Under the pieces are notes generated by a model that saw nothing but the letters and a program-made list of their open reading frames with translations, did no database searches and was not told where the DNA came from. The position numbers and the translations under genes were made by a program. This document shows, in pieces, positions 54,541 through 62,857 of a stretch of DNA of 64,000 nt (its first letter is position 1; every line of letters begins with the position of its first letter). The DNA lies in contig NZ_JANUGZ010000002.1 in the NCBI RefSeq assembly GCF_024753205.1, positions 124,001-188,000 on the forward strand. Direction: 5' to 3'. The stretch comes from Massilia aurea (GTDB taxonomy: Bacteria > Pseudomonadota > Gammaproteobacteria > Burkholderiales > Burkholderiaceae_D).

Positions 54541-55581
54541 ATGCATTCGGAAGACAAGAAGGTCGAGAACCAGACCACGCAAGACATGGCGCCATCGCGC
54601 CGCCGGTTCGTCGGCACCGTGGCCGCCGGCGTTGCCGCTTCGGCCGCCGCCGTGCCAGCCCTGGCCCAGCAAGCCGCGGGCGGCAACCAGCCAGCCGCCG
54701 GCGCCGCGCGCGAAGCGGCCAAGCGCTATCCGCGCCCGCCGTTCCCGAATCAGGATCAGCCATGGCCAGCACTAGCCAGCAAGATGACACCGCGCCCTGA
54801 CCATGGCGAAACCACCTATCGCGGCAGTGGCCGCCTGGCCGGCCGCAAGGCACTGATCACGGGCGGCGACTCGGGCATCGGCCGCGCCGCCGCGATCGCG
54901 TACGCGCGCGAAGGCGCGGACGTGGCGATCGGCTACCTGCCAGCCGAAGAGCCGGATGCACGTGAAGTGATGCAATTGATCCGCGATGCCGGCCGCAAGG
55001 CCGTAGCTGTACCGGGCGATATTCGCGATGAAGCGTTCTGCAAGAAGATGGTGGAAACGGCCGTGCGCGAACTCGGTGGCCTGGACATCCTGGTCAACAA
55101 TGCCGCGCGCCAGCAGAACCACGATTCGATCCTCGACATCACCAGCGAACAGTTCGACTGGACGATCAAGACCAATGTGTATGCGGTGTTCTGGATCACC
55201 AAGGCAGCGATTCCGCACATGAAGCCAGGCAGCGTGATCATCAACACGTCGTCGCAGACGGCCTACGATCCGCCGGAAAAACTGCTCGACTATGCGTCGA
55301 CCAAGGCGTTCGAAGTGGCATTCACCAAGTCGCTGGCCAAGCAGATGGCCTCAAAAGGGATTCGGGTCAATGCGGTGGCGCCGGGGCCAGTGTGGACACC
55401 GCTGCAACTGGCGGGCGGCAATTCACCGGAGGGCCGTGCAAAGTTCGGGGAAGACACGCCGATGAAGCGTCCAGGCCAGCCAGCCGAACTGGCGGCGACC
55501 TACGTCACGCTGGCGTCGGATGAATCGAGCTACACCACCGGCCATGTATATGGCGTGGCAGGTGGCGGCGGGCAGCCGTAA
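54541..55581 (+). CDS. SDR oxidoreductase (YghA-like) with Tat signal
   Basis: A 346-residue short-chain dehydrogenase. The N-terminus has a twin-arginine motif, SRRRFVGTVAAGVAASAAAVPALAQ, so it is probably exported folded to the periplasm. The Rossmann domain starts LAGRKALITGGDSGIGRAAAIAYAREGADVAI (TGxxxGxG), with NNAA, catalytic Ser in INTSSQTAYDPP and YASTK (Tyr and Lys of YxxxK). It resembles NADP-dependent aldehyde reductase YghA and general-stress YdaD-type proteins. ATG 54541 has AAGGAG five bases ahead. Substrate unknown. Confidence 0.9.
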   Translation: MHSEDKKVENQTTQDMAPSRRRFVGTVAAGVAASAAAVPALAQQAAGGNQPAAGAAREAAKRYPRPPFPNQDQPWPALASKMTPRPDHGETTYRGSGRLAGRKALITGGDSGIGRAAAIAYAREGADVAIGYLPAEEPDAREVMQLIRDAGRKAVAVPGDIRDEAFCKKMVETAVRELGGLDILVNNAARQQNHDSILDITSEQFDWTIKTNVYAVFWITKAAIPHMKPGSVIINTSSQTAYDPPEKLLDYASTKAFEVAFTKSLAKQMASKGIRVNAVAPGPVWTPLQLAGGNSPEGRAKFGEDTPMKRPGQPAELAATYVTLASDESSYTTGHVYGVAGGGGQP

Positions 55582-55636
55582 GCAGTCAACAGTATGTCCG
55601 CCCGGTCTTGCCGGGTGGACTAGTCAACCTGCGTGC

Positions 55637-55738
55637 TCAGCGGCGACGCAGCAGACGCACCAGCAACGCCGCGAACGGGCGGGTCGGGATCCGGCGGCCC
55701 AGCGGTCCGGCGTTGCTGCAGCGTGAGGTGACGGTCAT
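55637..55738 (-). CDS. Possible small basic peptide
   Basis: A 33-codon frame, MTVTSRCSNAGPLGRRIPTR then PFAALLVRLLRRR, with a good Shine-Dalgarno (GGAG, seven bases before the ATG). It is Arg-rich and amphipathic. No family is recognised. It lies in the 279 bp gap between convergent genes, where nothing else is apparent. Confidence 0.3.
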   Translation of the reverse strand: MTVTSRCSNAGPLGRRIPTRPFAALLVRLLRRR

Positions 55739-55860
55739 GATTGTTCTCCAAAGTATTGCTTTGCAGATTAACCATTGCCATCCAGCTCTTCTGTACGCTG
55801 GTTCGCATAGTCTTACCTGCTGGCATCAAGTCGCTTCATGGCCGTGCGATTACGCAACAC

Positions 55861-57702
55861 TCACATTGTTTCCAGCACCGTCATTGCGCGTTTGAGCTTG
55901 TCTGTATGGGCTGTGATGCCATCGCAGGTCATCACCAGCTCGTGTGTAGCGCGGGTCATGGCCACATACAGCAGGCGCGCCTCGTCTTCGACGACATCCT
56001 CATCCTTGAACTCTGCGCCAAGGCCAGGAATGCCTACCAGTGAAAACTCCAGCCCCTTGCTGCTGTGCATGGTGATCAGCTTGACGCTGTCGTGTACCGG
56101 CGAATATGCCGCACCTTTTACCTGCGGCCACTGAAACGGAATGTCGCGGCGCTTCAGCACCTCGGCCAGTACTTTAGCGACGCCATAACGCCGATAGATC
56201 AGCGCCATCTCGCCCCATGGCGTGCCGGTCTTGCTGGCCGCAGCGAGTTTATCGGCCAGAAATTCAGCTTCTTTCTGCAGACTCGGCAGTTGCACCAGAA
56301 TCGGCTTCGGACCATGCCGGCCCGTGCTCATCGGCTGGACCGTCGGCGCTTCGTCGTCCTCGGTATTGTGGGCGGTGAGCAGCTCGGCGGCAAAGGCGCG
56401 CGCCACCGCCAGGATTTCGGCGGTGTTCCGATAATTGAGTTTCAGGATGGTGGTGCGCCCTGCTGCCTGCACGCCGACACTCGAGAACGAGAATTTCAGC
56501 TTCTTTGCCGTGTGATAAATCGACTGCGCATCGTCGTACAAGACCAGCAGCGACTTGGTTTCAGGATTGACCATCTGAACGATCAGCTTGAACCAGGCCG
56601 GTTTGAAGTCATGTCCCTCGTCGATCAGTACGGCGTCGTACTGCCCCCGGGGAATCAGATCGCTGTCCACGCCCCGGATCACGCTATCGATGCACGCCTC
56701 GAAATAAGCATCCAGATCGGCTGTCTTGGCGGGCTTGTCGACGTGATAGGTGTCAAGTTGACGCATGCACCATGCGTGGAAATTGATGGCCACGATTTTA
56801 TCGCCCAGCCCCTTTTGCTCGATCATGGCGGCCAGCTTGGCTGCCAGGGTCTTGTTGTAGCAAAGGATCGCAATCGGCCGCTGGCTCAGCTTTGCGAGAT
56901 GCTCGGCGCGATAACCCAGGATCAGCGTTTTGCCCGAACCCGCCACGCCGTGAATCACGCGATGCCCTTCACCCAGACTGCGCGCCAGCTGCTCTTGCTG
57001 CAGGTCCATGACACGGATGAGGTCAGGGATTTCCGTACTAATCTGGCCATGTTCTTCGCACTGATCGGCCTGAACGCCAATACGCACTTCAGGAAACATA
57101 TGCCAGCGCACACGGTCAATTTGCGGCAATGACGGCTTCATCTTGAACTTGATGGGGAACATCCCCCATAACCGCGCCTGAAACGCTTCGTCGTCCACAC
57201 TCTCCGTCATCTCGTCCTGACAAATAACGAGGTGCGCCGGAAGAACCTCGCCCAACGCGCCATCGTCAAATTGCTTGCGCGTGATATTGCTCAGCACGAC
57301 CCCACAACCATAGGGAAAGAAAAACTTCCCTTTCAAGCTACCCGATGGCCAGATCAGCATCGGATCGCCCTCGAGTTTGTTGGTGACGGCATACAGATAC
57401 TGGCGCGCCTGCTCCAGTGGATTCAAGACCTGCTTGGTACCGGCATCGGTCACGATCACGGCGTGCTGCTTGTCGATACTGACCAGGGTGCCGAGACGCC
57501 AGTCCTTTACTTCCAGCACCAGCAAGCCTCGTGCAGGATGAAACACGATGAAGTCGGGATGCTGATTGCGCGCGCCGATGCTCACGTCATACCAGCACAG
57601 GTAGTCATCTTCGAGTTTGTCTTCGAGGCGCACAGCGAAGCGCCGTTCACCAGAGGTCATGCGCGCCGTGCTGGCACTGAGTGATGGGATGAGAATTGCC
57701 AT
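55861..57702 (-). CDS. NERD-domain UvrD/Rep-like helicase
   Basis: A 613-residue protein. The N-terminal nuclease-related NERD domain covers about residues 15-130 (ARNQHPDFIVFHPARGLLVLEVKDWRLGTL, with the D...ExK pattern). A superfamily 1 helicase follows, with Walker A HGVAGSGKT (about 250), motif II LIDEGHDF, motif III DDAQSIYH, motif IV LNYRNTAEI and, near the end, HSSKGLEF and LLYVAMTRATHELV. It may process DNA in repair or in defence. It stands alone between convergent and divergent neighbours. Confidence 0.88.
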   Translation of the reverse strand: MAILIPSLSASTARMTSGERRFAVRLEDKLEDDYLCWYDVSIGARNQHPDFIVFHPARGLLVLEVKDWRLGTLVSIDKQHAVIVTDAGTKQVLNPLEQARQYLYAVTNKLEGDPMLIWPSGSLKGKFFFPYGCGVVLSNITRKQFDDGALGEVLPAHLVICQDEMTESVDDEAFQARLWGMFPIKFKMKPSLPQIDRVRWHMFPEVRIGVQADQCEEHGQISTEIPDLIRVMDLQQEQLARSLGEGHRVIHGVAGSGKTLILGYRAEHLAKLSQRPIAILCYNKTLAAKLAAMIEQKGLGDKIVAINFHAWCMRQLDTYHVDKPAKTADLDAYFEACIDSVIRGVDSDLIPRGQYDAVLIDEGHDFKPAWFKLIVQMVNPETKSLLVLYDDAQSIYHTAKKLKFSFSSVGVQAAGRTTILKLNYRNTAEILAVARAFAAELLTAHNTEDDEAPTVQPMSTGRHGPKPILVQLPSLQKEAEFLADKLAAASKTGTPWGEMALIYRRYGVAKVLAEVLKRRDIPFQWPQVKGAAYSPVHDSVKLITMHSSKGLEFSLVGIPGLGAEFKDEDVVEDEARLLYVAMTRATHELVMTCDGITAHTDKLKRAMTVLETM

Positions 57703-57945
57703 TAACGTATTCCTGTCGATCCATCAATGTAGCCGATCAGTGCAAGGGAAACCGGTAAAAATAGTATTTCTGTAATGCATTAGTATTGTTTGTTGCATTT
57801 TGCCGTCGCCAGAGAATGCACCCGGCCCGAAGCGCTGGCGCGCGCGCCCCAATCCAATAGCGTCCTACCATGGCGTGACAGGGCGACGGTTGGTCCAGAT
57901 CGGGTTGGCCGCGGGCACTGTTCACAACGTTACATGGAGGAACAT

Positions 57946-58620
57946 ATGGGCTACGCAGATCGCGACAAATATGGCATGTACAAGGACAGCTCCATCGCAG
58001 GTCCGGGACCATCGCTGATGGGGGCTGACACTTTGATTGGCGAAAATGTTGTCAATGCCAACGAAGAAGACCTTGGTGAGATCAAGGAAATCATGCTCGA
58101 CATGCAGACCGGTCAGGTTGCTTACGCCGTGCTGGCCTTCGGCGGCTTTTTGGGCATGGGCGAGAAACTGTTCGCCGTGCCATGGCAGGCGCTGCACCTC
58201 GACACGGTCAACAAGCGTTTCGTGCTGGGCGTCGAAAAAGATCGCCTGAAATCCGCGCCGGGTTTCGACAAGGACGCGTGGCCCGACATGGCCGACACCA
58301 CCTGGGCCGGCGACGTCCACGATTTCTATGGCACCGACCCGCAACGTTCGGGCGCACCGTCCATGGGACCTGGCGTCCCGACGGCTGGCATGGGCGGCGC
58401 GGGCACCGGCAGCAGCACCTACGCCGGCGGCGCAATGGGCTCGAACATGGGTTCGAGCATGGGCGCAGGCTCGGCGGGTTCGGCCAGCGTGGCCGGATCG
58501 GGCAGCAGCATGAGCGACTCGTCGCTCAATCAGGGCTCGGGCGCGAGTCTGGATCCACGCGCCGGCAACCTGGGCGACGACGACGATCTGAGCCGGATCC
58601 GGGGCAGCAATATCGGCTGA
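57946..58620 (+). CDS. PRC-barrel domain protein with Gly/Ser/Met-rich tail
   Basis: A 224-residue protein. The PRC-barrel occupies about residues 22-100 (MGADTLIGENVVNANEEDLGEIKEIMLDMQTGQVAYAVLAFGGFLGMGEKLFAVPW). After KDAWPDMADTTWAGDVHDFYGTDP comes a low-complexity tail (about 130-200) rich in Gly, Ser and Met (GGAMGSNMGSSMGAGSAGSA), ending in acidic LGDDDDLSRIRGSNIG. PRC-barrel proteins of this size are often stress-related. ATG 57946 has GGAGG five bases ahead. It converges on hrpA. Confidence 0.85.
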   Translation: MGYADRDKYGMYKDSSIAGPGPSLMGADTLIGENVVNANEEDLGEIKEIMLDMQTGQVAYAVLAFGGFLGMGEKLFAVPWQALHLDTVNKRFVLGVEKDRLKSAPGFDKDAWPDMADTTWAGDVHDFYGTDPQRSGAPSMGPGVPTAGMGGAGTGSSTYAGGAMGSNMGSSMGAGSAGSASVAGSGSSMSDSSLNQGSGASLDPRAGNLGDDDDLSRIRGSNIG

Positions 58621-58674
58621 TTGAACGGCGACTTTCCAATGGCTGGCGGCGCCGCCGTCAGCCATGCACCGTCA

Positions 58675-61600
58675 TTACCGCTGCATCGACTCCCACACCT
58701 TCTGCAAACGCTTGGCCGACACCGGCATCGGTGTTCTCAACTCCTGCGCGAACAGCGACACCCGCAGTTCTTCGAGCATCCAGCGGAACTCGATCATGCG
58801 CGGATCGTTGTTCTTCGACCCCATGTTCTTGAGCGTGCGCTGGAACTGCGCCGCCGCCGACTGCCACTCCGCCATCAATTGCGCATCGCGCGTCGGATTG
58901 CCGCGCAGCTTCTCCAGCCGCACGTTGATCCCCTTCAGATAGCGCGGGAAGTGCGCCAGCTGGCTGTACTCGTTGTCCGCGATGAAGCGCTTGTGCACGA
59001 GCGCCTGCAACTGGCCCATGATGTCCGCCGACACCGCCTGCGGCAGCGTTTGCACCCGCTTGGGCATGCCGTGGAATTCGGCCAGCACCTGGCCCGCCAG
59101 GCGCGCCACCTCGTTGATCAAGAGGCCAATGCGGCCCTTGCCCTGGTCACGGCGCGCGTTGAACTGCGCTGCATTGAGTGGCAGCGGATCCTGCAGGCAG
59201 GCGATGTCGATCGCCTTGGCCACGATCTGGTCACGCAGGTCTTCCTGCGAACCCAGGCTCATGAACTGCATGCCCATGCCCTGCAGGCCGGGGATATTCT
59301 TCTCGGCGAACTTGAGCTGCTCCTTGAACTGCAGCGCGAACAGGCGGCGCAGGCCCACGCGGTGCGTGCGCGCCGCCACGTTCGGGTCATCAAATACTTC
59401 CAGATCGCAGTGCGTGATCTTGTCCACCAGCGCCGGGAAGCCGATCAGCGTCAGCTTGCCCTGGTTGATCTCCAAAAGCTCCGGCAGGTCACCAAACGTC
59501 CACGCGGTCAGGCCCGTGTGCTGGCTGCTGGTCGATGCCCCTTTGGCCGAGGCCACCGCCGGCGCGGCCGGCTGGGCGCCCTTGCCCTTGGCCGCCGGCG
59601 CCGCGGCGGGTGCAGCAGCAGCGCCAGCAGCTGCGCCGGAACCGACTGCACCAGGCCGCGCCAGCCGCGCGAGCGAGCTGCTCGATGCCGGCGCCGACTC
59701 GGCCATCTTCTGGAAACTCTCGCGCGCCTGCCCGCCCAGTTCGGCCTGCAGCGTGGCCAGGTTGCGGCCCATGTCCAGCTGGCGACTGTGCTCGTCGATC
59801 ACCTTGAAGTTCATGAACATGTGCGCCGGCAGCGTTTCGATCTTGAAGTCGGCCGTCAGCACCAGCGTGCCGGTCTGCGCGCGCACGTCCGCGATCAGCA
59901 CGTCGATCAGGTCGCCCCGTCCGAACGTGCCGGCCGCGTGGATGCGCTCGACGAACTTGGCCGCGTAATCCGGCAGCGGCACGCAGTGGCGGCGCAGCTT
60001 TTGCGGCAGTGACTTAAGCAGCAGGTGCACCTTTTCCTTGATCATCCCTGGCACTAGCCACGCCGCGCGCTCCTGCGGAATCTGGTTCAGCGCGAACAGC
60101 GGCACGGCGAGCGTGACGCCATCGCGCACGCTGCCCGGCTCGAAGTGGTACGACAGCCCCATCTCGATGCCGGTGACGGTCATCGTCTTCGGGAACAACT
60201 CGGTGGTGATGCCAGCCGCTTCGTGCCGCATCAGTTCTTCGCGGTTCAGGTACAGCAGCTTCGGATTCTCGCGCGCGACGTCCTTGTACCACTTCTCGAA
60301 ACCGGCACCATTGACGATGTCGCGCGGGATCTCGCTGTCGTAGAAGGCTGCGATCAGCTGGTCGTCCACCAGCACGTCCTGGCGGCGCGACTTGTGCTCG
60401 AGGTTCTCGATGTCCTTCACCAGCTTGTGGTTGTGGATGTAAAACGGCAGGCGCGTTTCATAGTCGCCCGCAACCAGCGCGTCGCGGATGAAGATCTCGC
60501 GCGCTTCGGTTGGATTGCGCTGGCCGTAATTGATGCGGCGCGCGCCGTAGATGACGATGCCGTGCAGCGTCGCGCGTTCGAGCGCCGTGACCTGTGCCTG
60601 CTTCTTCTCCCAGCGCGGCTCGCCCCACGATTTTTTCAGCAGGTGCGCGCCGACCTTCTCGACCCACTCCGGCTGGATCTGCGCGATCGTGCGCGCATAC
60701 AGGCGCGTGGTCTCGACCAGTTCGGCCGCCATGATCCAGCGCCCTGCCTTCTTGCCCAGCGTCGAGCCGGGCCAGATGTGGAACTTGATGCCGCGCGCGC
60801 CCAGGTAGATGCCGGCTTGCTCGTCCTCGGCCTTGAAGCCGATATTGCCCAGCAAACCGGTGAGCAGCGAGATGTGCAGCTGTTCGTACGTCGCCGGCGA
60901 CTCGTTCAGGCGCCAGCCCTGCTCGCGCACGATGGTCAAAAGCTGTGAATGCACATCGCGCCACTCGCGCAGGCGCACCTGCGACAGGAAGTTGGCGCGG
61001 CAGTTTTCCTGCAACTGGCGATTGGTTTTCTTGTGCTCGATCGCGTCTTCGAACCAGGCCCAGATCTTCAGGTAGCTGAGGAATTCCGAGCGCTCGTCGG
61101 CGAATTTCTTGTGCTTCTCGTCGGCCTGCTGCTGGTACTCGATGGGGCGGTCGCGCGGATCCTGCGTGGACAGGGCCGAGGCCACGATCAGCATCTCGGT
61201 CAGGCAGCCGTTGTCGAGCGCCGCGAGGATCATGCGGCCCACGCGCGGGTCGAGCGGCAGCTTGGCCAGCTTGCGGCCCAGCGGCGTGAGTTCATTGGTG
61301 TCGTCGACCGCGCCAACCTCTTGCAGCAGCTGGTAGCCGTCGGCGATCGCGCGGCCCTGCGGCGCCTCGATGAACGGGAACGTCTCCACGTCCGTCAGGC
61401 GCAGCGCCTTCATGCGCAGGATGACGGCGGCCAGCGACGAGCGCAGGATTTCGGGTTCGGTAAACTTGGGGCGCTTGAGGAAATCGTCTTCTTCGAACAG
61501 GCGGATGCAGACGCCATCGGCCACGCGGCCGCAACGGCCGGCGCGCTGATTGGCGGCCGACTGCGCGATCGGCTCGACCTGCAACTGCTCGACCTTGTTC

Positions 61601-62802
61601 CTGAAGCTGTAACGCTTCACGCGCGCCAGGCCGGTGTCGACCACGTAGCGGATGCCCGGCACGGTCAGCGACGTCTCAGCCACGTTGGTCGACAACACGA
61701 TGCGGCGCGCATTCGTCGTGCGGAACACGCGATCCTGTTCTTCGACCGACAGGCGCGCGAACAGCGGCAGGATCTCGACATGCGGCGGATGGTGCTTGCG
61801 CAGCGCCTCGGCGCAATCGCGGATTTCGCGCTCGCCCGGCAAGAACACGAGCACGTCGCCCTGCCCCAAACGGCACACTTCATCGACGCCATCGACCACG
61901 GCATCCATCAGGTCGCGTTTGTCGCGCGCGGCTTGCGCTCTCGGCGCGAGGTTCGGTGCAGCATCGGAGGCCTGCGCAGGCTTGGGCGTATTGACGCCCG
62001 CGACCGGATCACGATCGACCGCGCGATAACGCACCTCCACCGCGTACAGGCGGCCCGACACCTCGATCACCGGCGCCGGTTTCAGGTCCGCCCCATCGCC
62101 CTTGCCGAAGTGGCGCGCGAAGCGCTCGGCGTCGATCGTCGCCGACGTGATGATGATCTTCAAGTCCGGCCGGCGCGGCATCAGCTGCTTCAGATAGCCG
62201 AGCAAAAAGTCGATGTTCAGGCTGCGCTCGTGCGCCTCGTCGATGATGATCGTGTCGTAGTTGCGCAGCAGCGGATCGGTCTGCGTTTCGGCCAGCAGGA
62301 TACCGTCGGTCATCAGCTTGACCGACGCGCCCTTTTGCAGCGTGTCGTTGAAGCGCACCTTGAAGCCCACGTGCTCGCCCAGCGGCGTGCCCAGCTCCTG
62401 CGCGATGCGCTTGGCGGTGGACGACGCGGCGATCCGGCGCGGCTGCGTGTGGCCGATCAGGCCCTTACTGCCGCGGCCCAGTTCCAGGCAGATCTTCGGC
62501 AGCTGGGTGGTCTTGCCCGAACCGGTTTCGCCCGAGACGATGACGACCTGGTTCTCCTGGATCGCCTTGGCGATTTCGGCGCGCCGGCCCGAGACCGGCA
62601 AGTCTTCGGGGAAGGTAATCGGCGGCAGCGGATTGCGCTCGCGGGGAACATCCTCGCGGGGCGGGCGCTCCTGGCGTGGCTGCCCCTCGCCACGCGCGCG
62701 GCGTGGACGTGGCTGGGCAGGTGCAGGGGCCGCAGTGGCGTTGGAGGTGGCGTCTACGGCGCGCGCCGGTCGTTGCGAAGGCTTGTTACTCTGTTCAGAC
62801 AT
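58675..62802 (-). CDS. hrpA: ATP-dependent RNA helicase HrpA (DEAH box)
   Basis: A 1375-residue DEAH/RHA helicase. After a basic, Ala/Pro-rich head (1-55) come motif I GETGSGKTTQLPK (about 92-104), motif II IIIDEAHERSL, motif III ITSATIDAERF, then STNVAETSLTVPG and QRAGRCGR (motifs V, VI), a ratchet/OB region and the long HrpA C-terminal DUF3418 region. An Ala/Pro-rich insert (about 1040-1095, PGAVGSGAAAGAAAAPAAAP) interrupts the C-terminal half and is absent from E. coli HrpA (about 1300 residues). HrpA unwinds mRNA and rescues stalled ribosomes. It diverges from argA (54 bp). Confidence 0.93.
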   Translation of the reverse strand: MSEQSNKPSQRPARAVDATSNATAAPAPAQPRPRRARGEGQPRQERPPREDVPRERNPLPPITFPEDLPVSGRRAEIAKAIQENQVVIVSGETGSGKTTQLPKICLELGRGSKGLIGHTQPRRIAASSTAKRIAQELGTPLGEHVGFKVRFNDTLQKGASVKLMTDGILLAETQTDPLLRNYDTIIIDEAHERSLNIDFLLGYLKQLMPRRPDLKIIITSATIDAERFARHFGKGDGADLKPAPVIEVSGRLYAVEVRYRAVDRDPVAGVNTPKPAQASDAAPNLAPRAQAARDKRDLMDAVVDGVDEVCRLGQGDVLVFLPGEREIRDCAEALRKHHPPHVEILPLFARLSVEEQDRVFRTTNARRIVLSTNVAETSLTVPGIRYVVDTGLARVKRYSFRNKVEQLQVEPIAQSAANQRAGRCGRVADGVCIRLFEEDDFLKRPKFTEPEILRSSLAAVILRMKALRLTDVETFPFIEAPQGRAIADGYQLLQEVGAVDDTNELTPLGRKLAKLPLDPRVGRMILAALDNGCLTEMLIVASALSTQDPRDRPIEYQQQADEKHKKFADERSEFLSYLKIWAWFEDAIEHKKTNRQLQENCRANFLSQVRLREWRDVHSQLLTIVREQGWRLNESPATYEQLHISLLTGLLGNIGFKAEDEQAGIYLGARGIKFHIWPGSTLGKKAGRWIMAAELVETTRLYARTIAQIQPEWVEKVGAHLLKKSWGEPRWEKKQAQVTALERATLHGIVIYGARRINYGQRNPTEAREIFIRDALVAGDYETRLPFYIHNHKLVKDIENLEHKSRRQDVLVDDQLIAAFYDSEIPRDIVNGAGFEKWYKDVARENPKLLYLNREELMRHEAAGITTELFPKTMTVTGIEMGLSYHFEPGSVRDGVTLAVPLFALNQIPQERAAWLVPGMIKEKVHLLLKSLPQKLRRHCVPLPDYAAKFVERIHAAGTFGRGDLIDVLIADVRAQTGTLVLTADFKIETLPAHMFMNFKVIDEHSRQLDMGRNLATLQAELGGQARESFQKMAESAPASSSSLARLARPGAVGSGAAAGAAAAPAAAPAAKGKGAQPAAPAVASAKGASTSSQHTGLTAWTFGDLPELLEINQGKLTLIGFPALVDKITHCDLEVFDDPNVAARTHRVGLRRLFALQFKEQLKFAEKNIPGLQGMGMQFMSLGSQEDLRDQIVAKAIDIACLQDPLPLNAAQFNARRDQGKGRIGLLINEVARLAGQVLAEFHGMPKRVQTLPQAVSADIMGQLQALVHKRFIADNEYSQLAHFPRYLKGINVRLEKLRGNPTRDAQLMAEWQSAAAQFQRTLKNMGSKNNDPRMIEFRWMLEELRVSLFAQELRTPMPVSAKRLQKVWESMQR

Positions 62803-62843
62803 TGATTTTTACAAGGTTTTGGTGCGCACATCGCGCAGCGAAT

Positions 62844-62857
62844 TATAATGCGGCAAA
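62844..62857 (+). promoter_or_regulatory. Promoter -10 of argA, possibly leaderless transcript
   Basis: A consensus TATAAT (62844-62849) ends 7 bp before the argA ATG at 62857, so transcription would start at or very near the A of the start codon. The best -35 is a weak TTGGTG (62819-62824, 19 bp spacer). No Shine-Dalgarno is present ahead of the ATG. Confidence 0.45.

Noticed and set aside
60949-62805. 618-codon open frame antisense to hrpA
   Set aside because: Same GC-bias artefact; the sense strand shows all DEAH helicase motifs.
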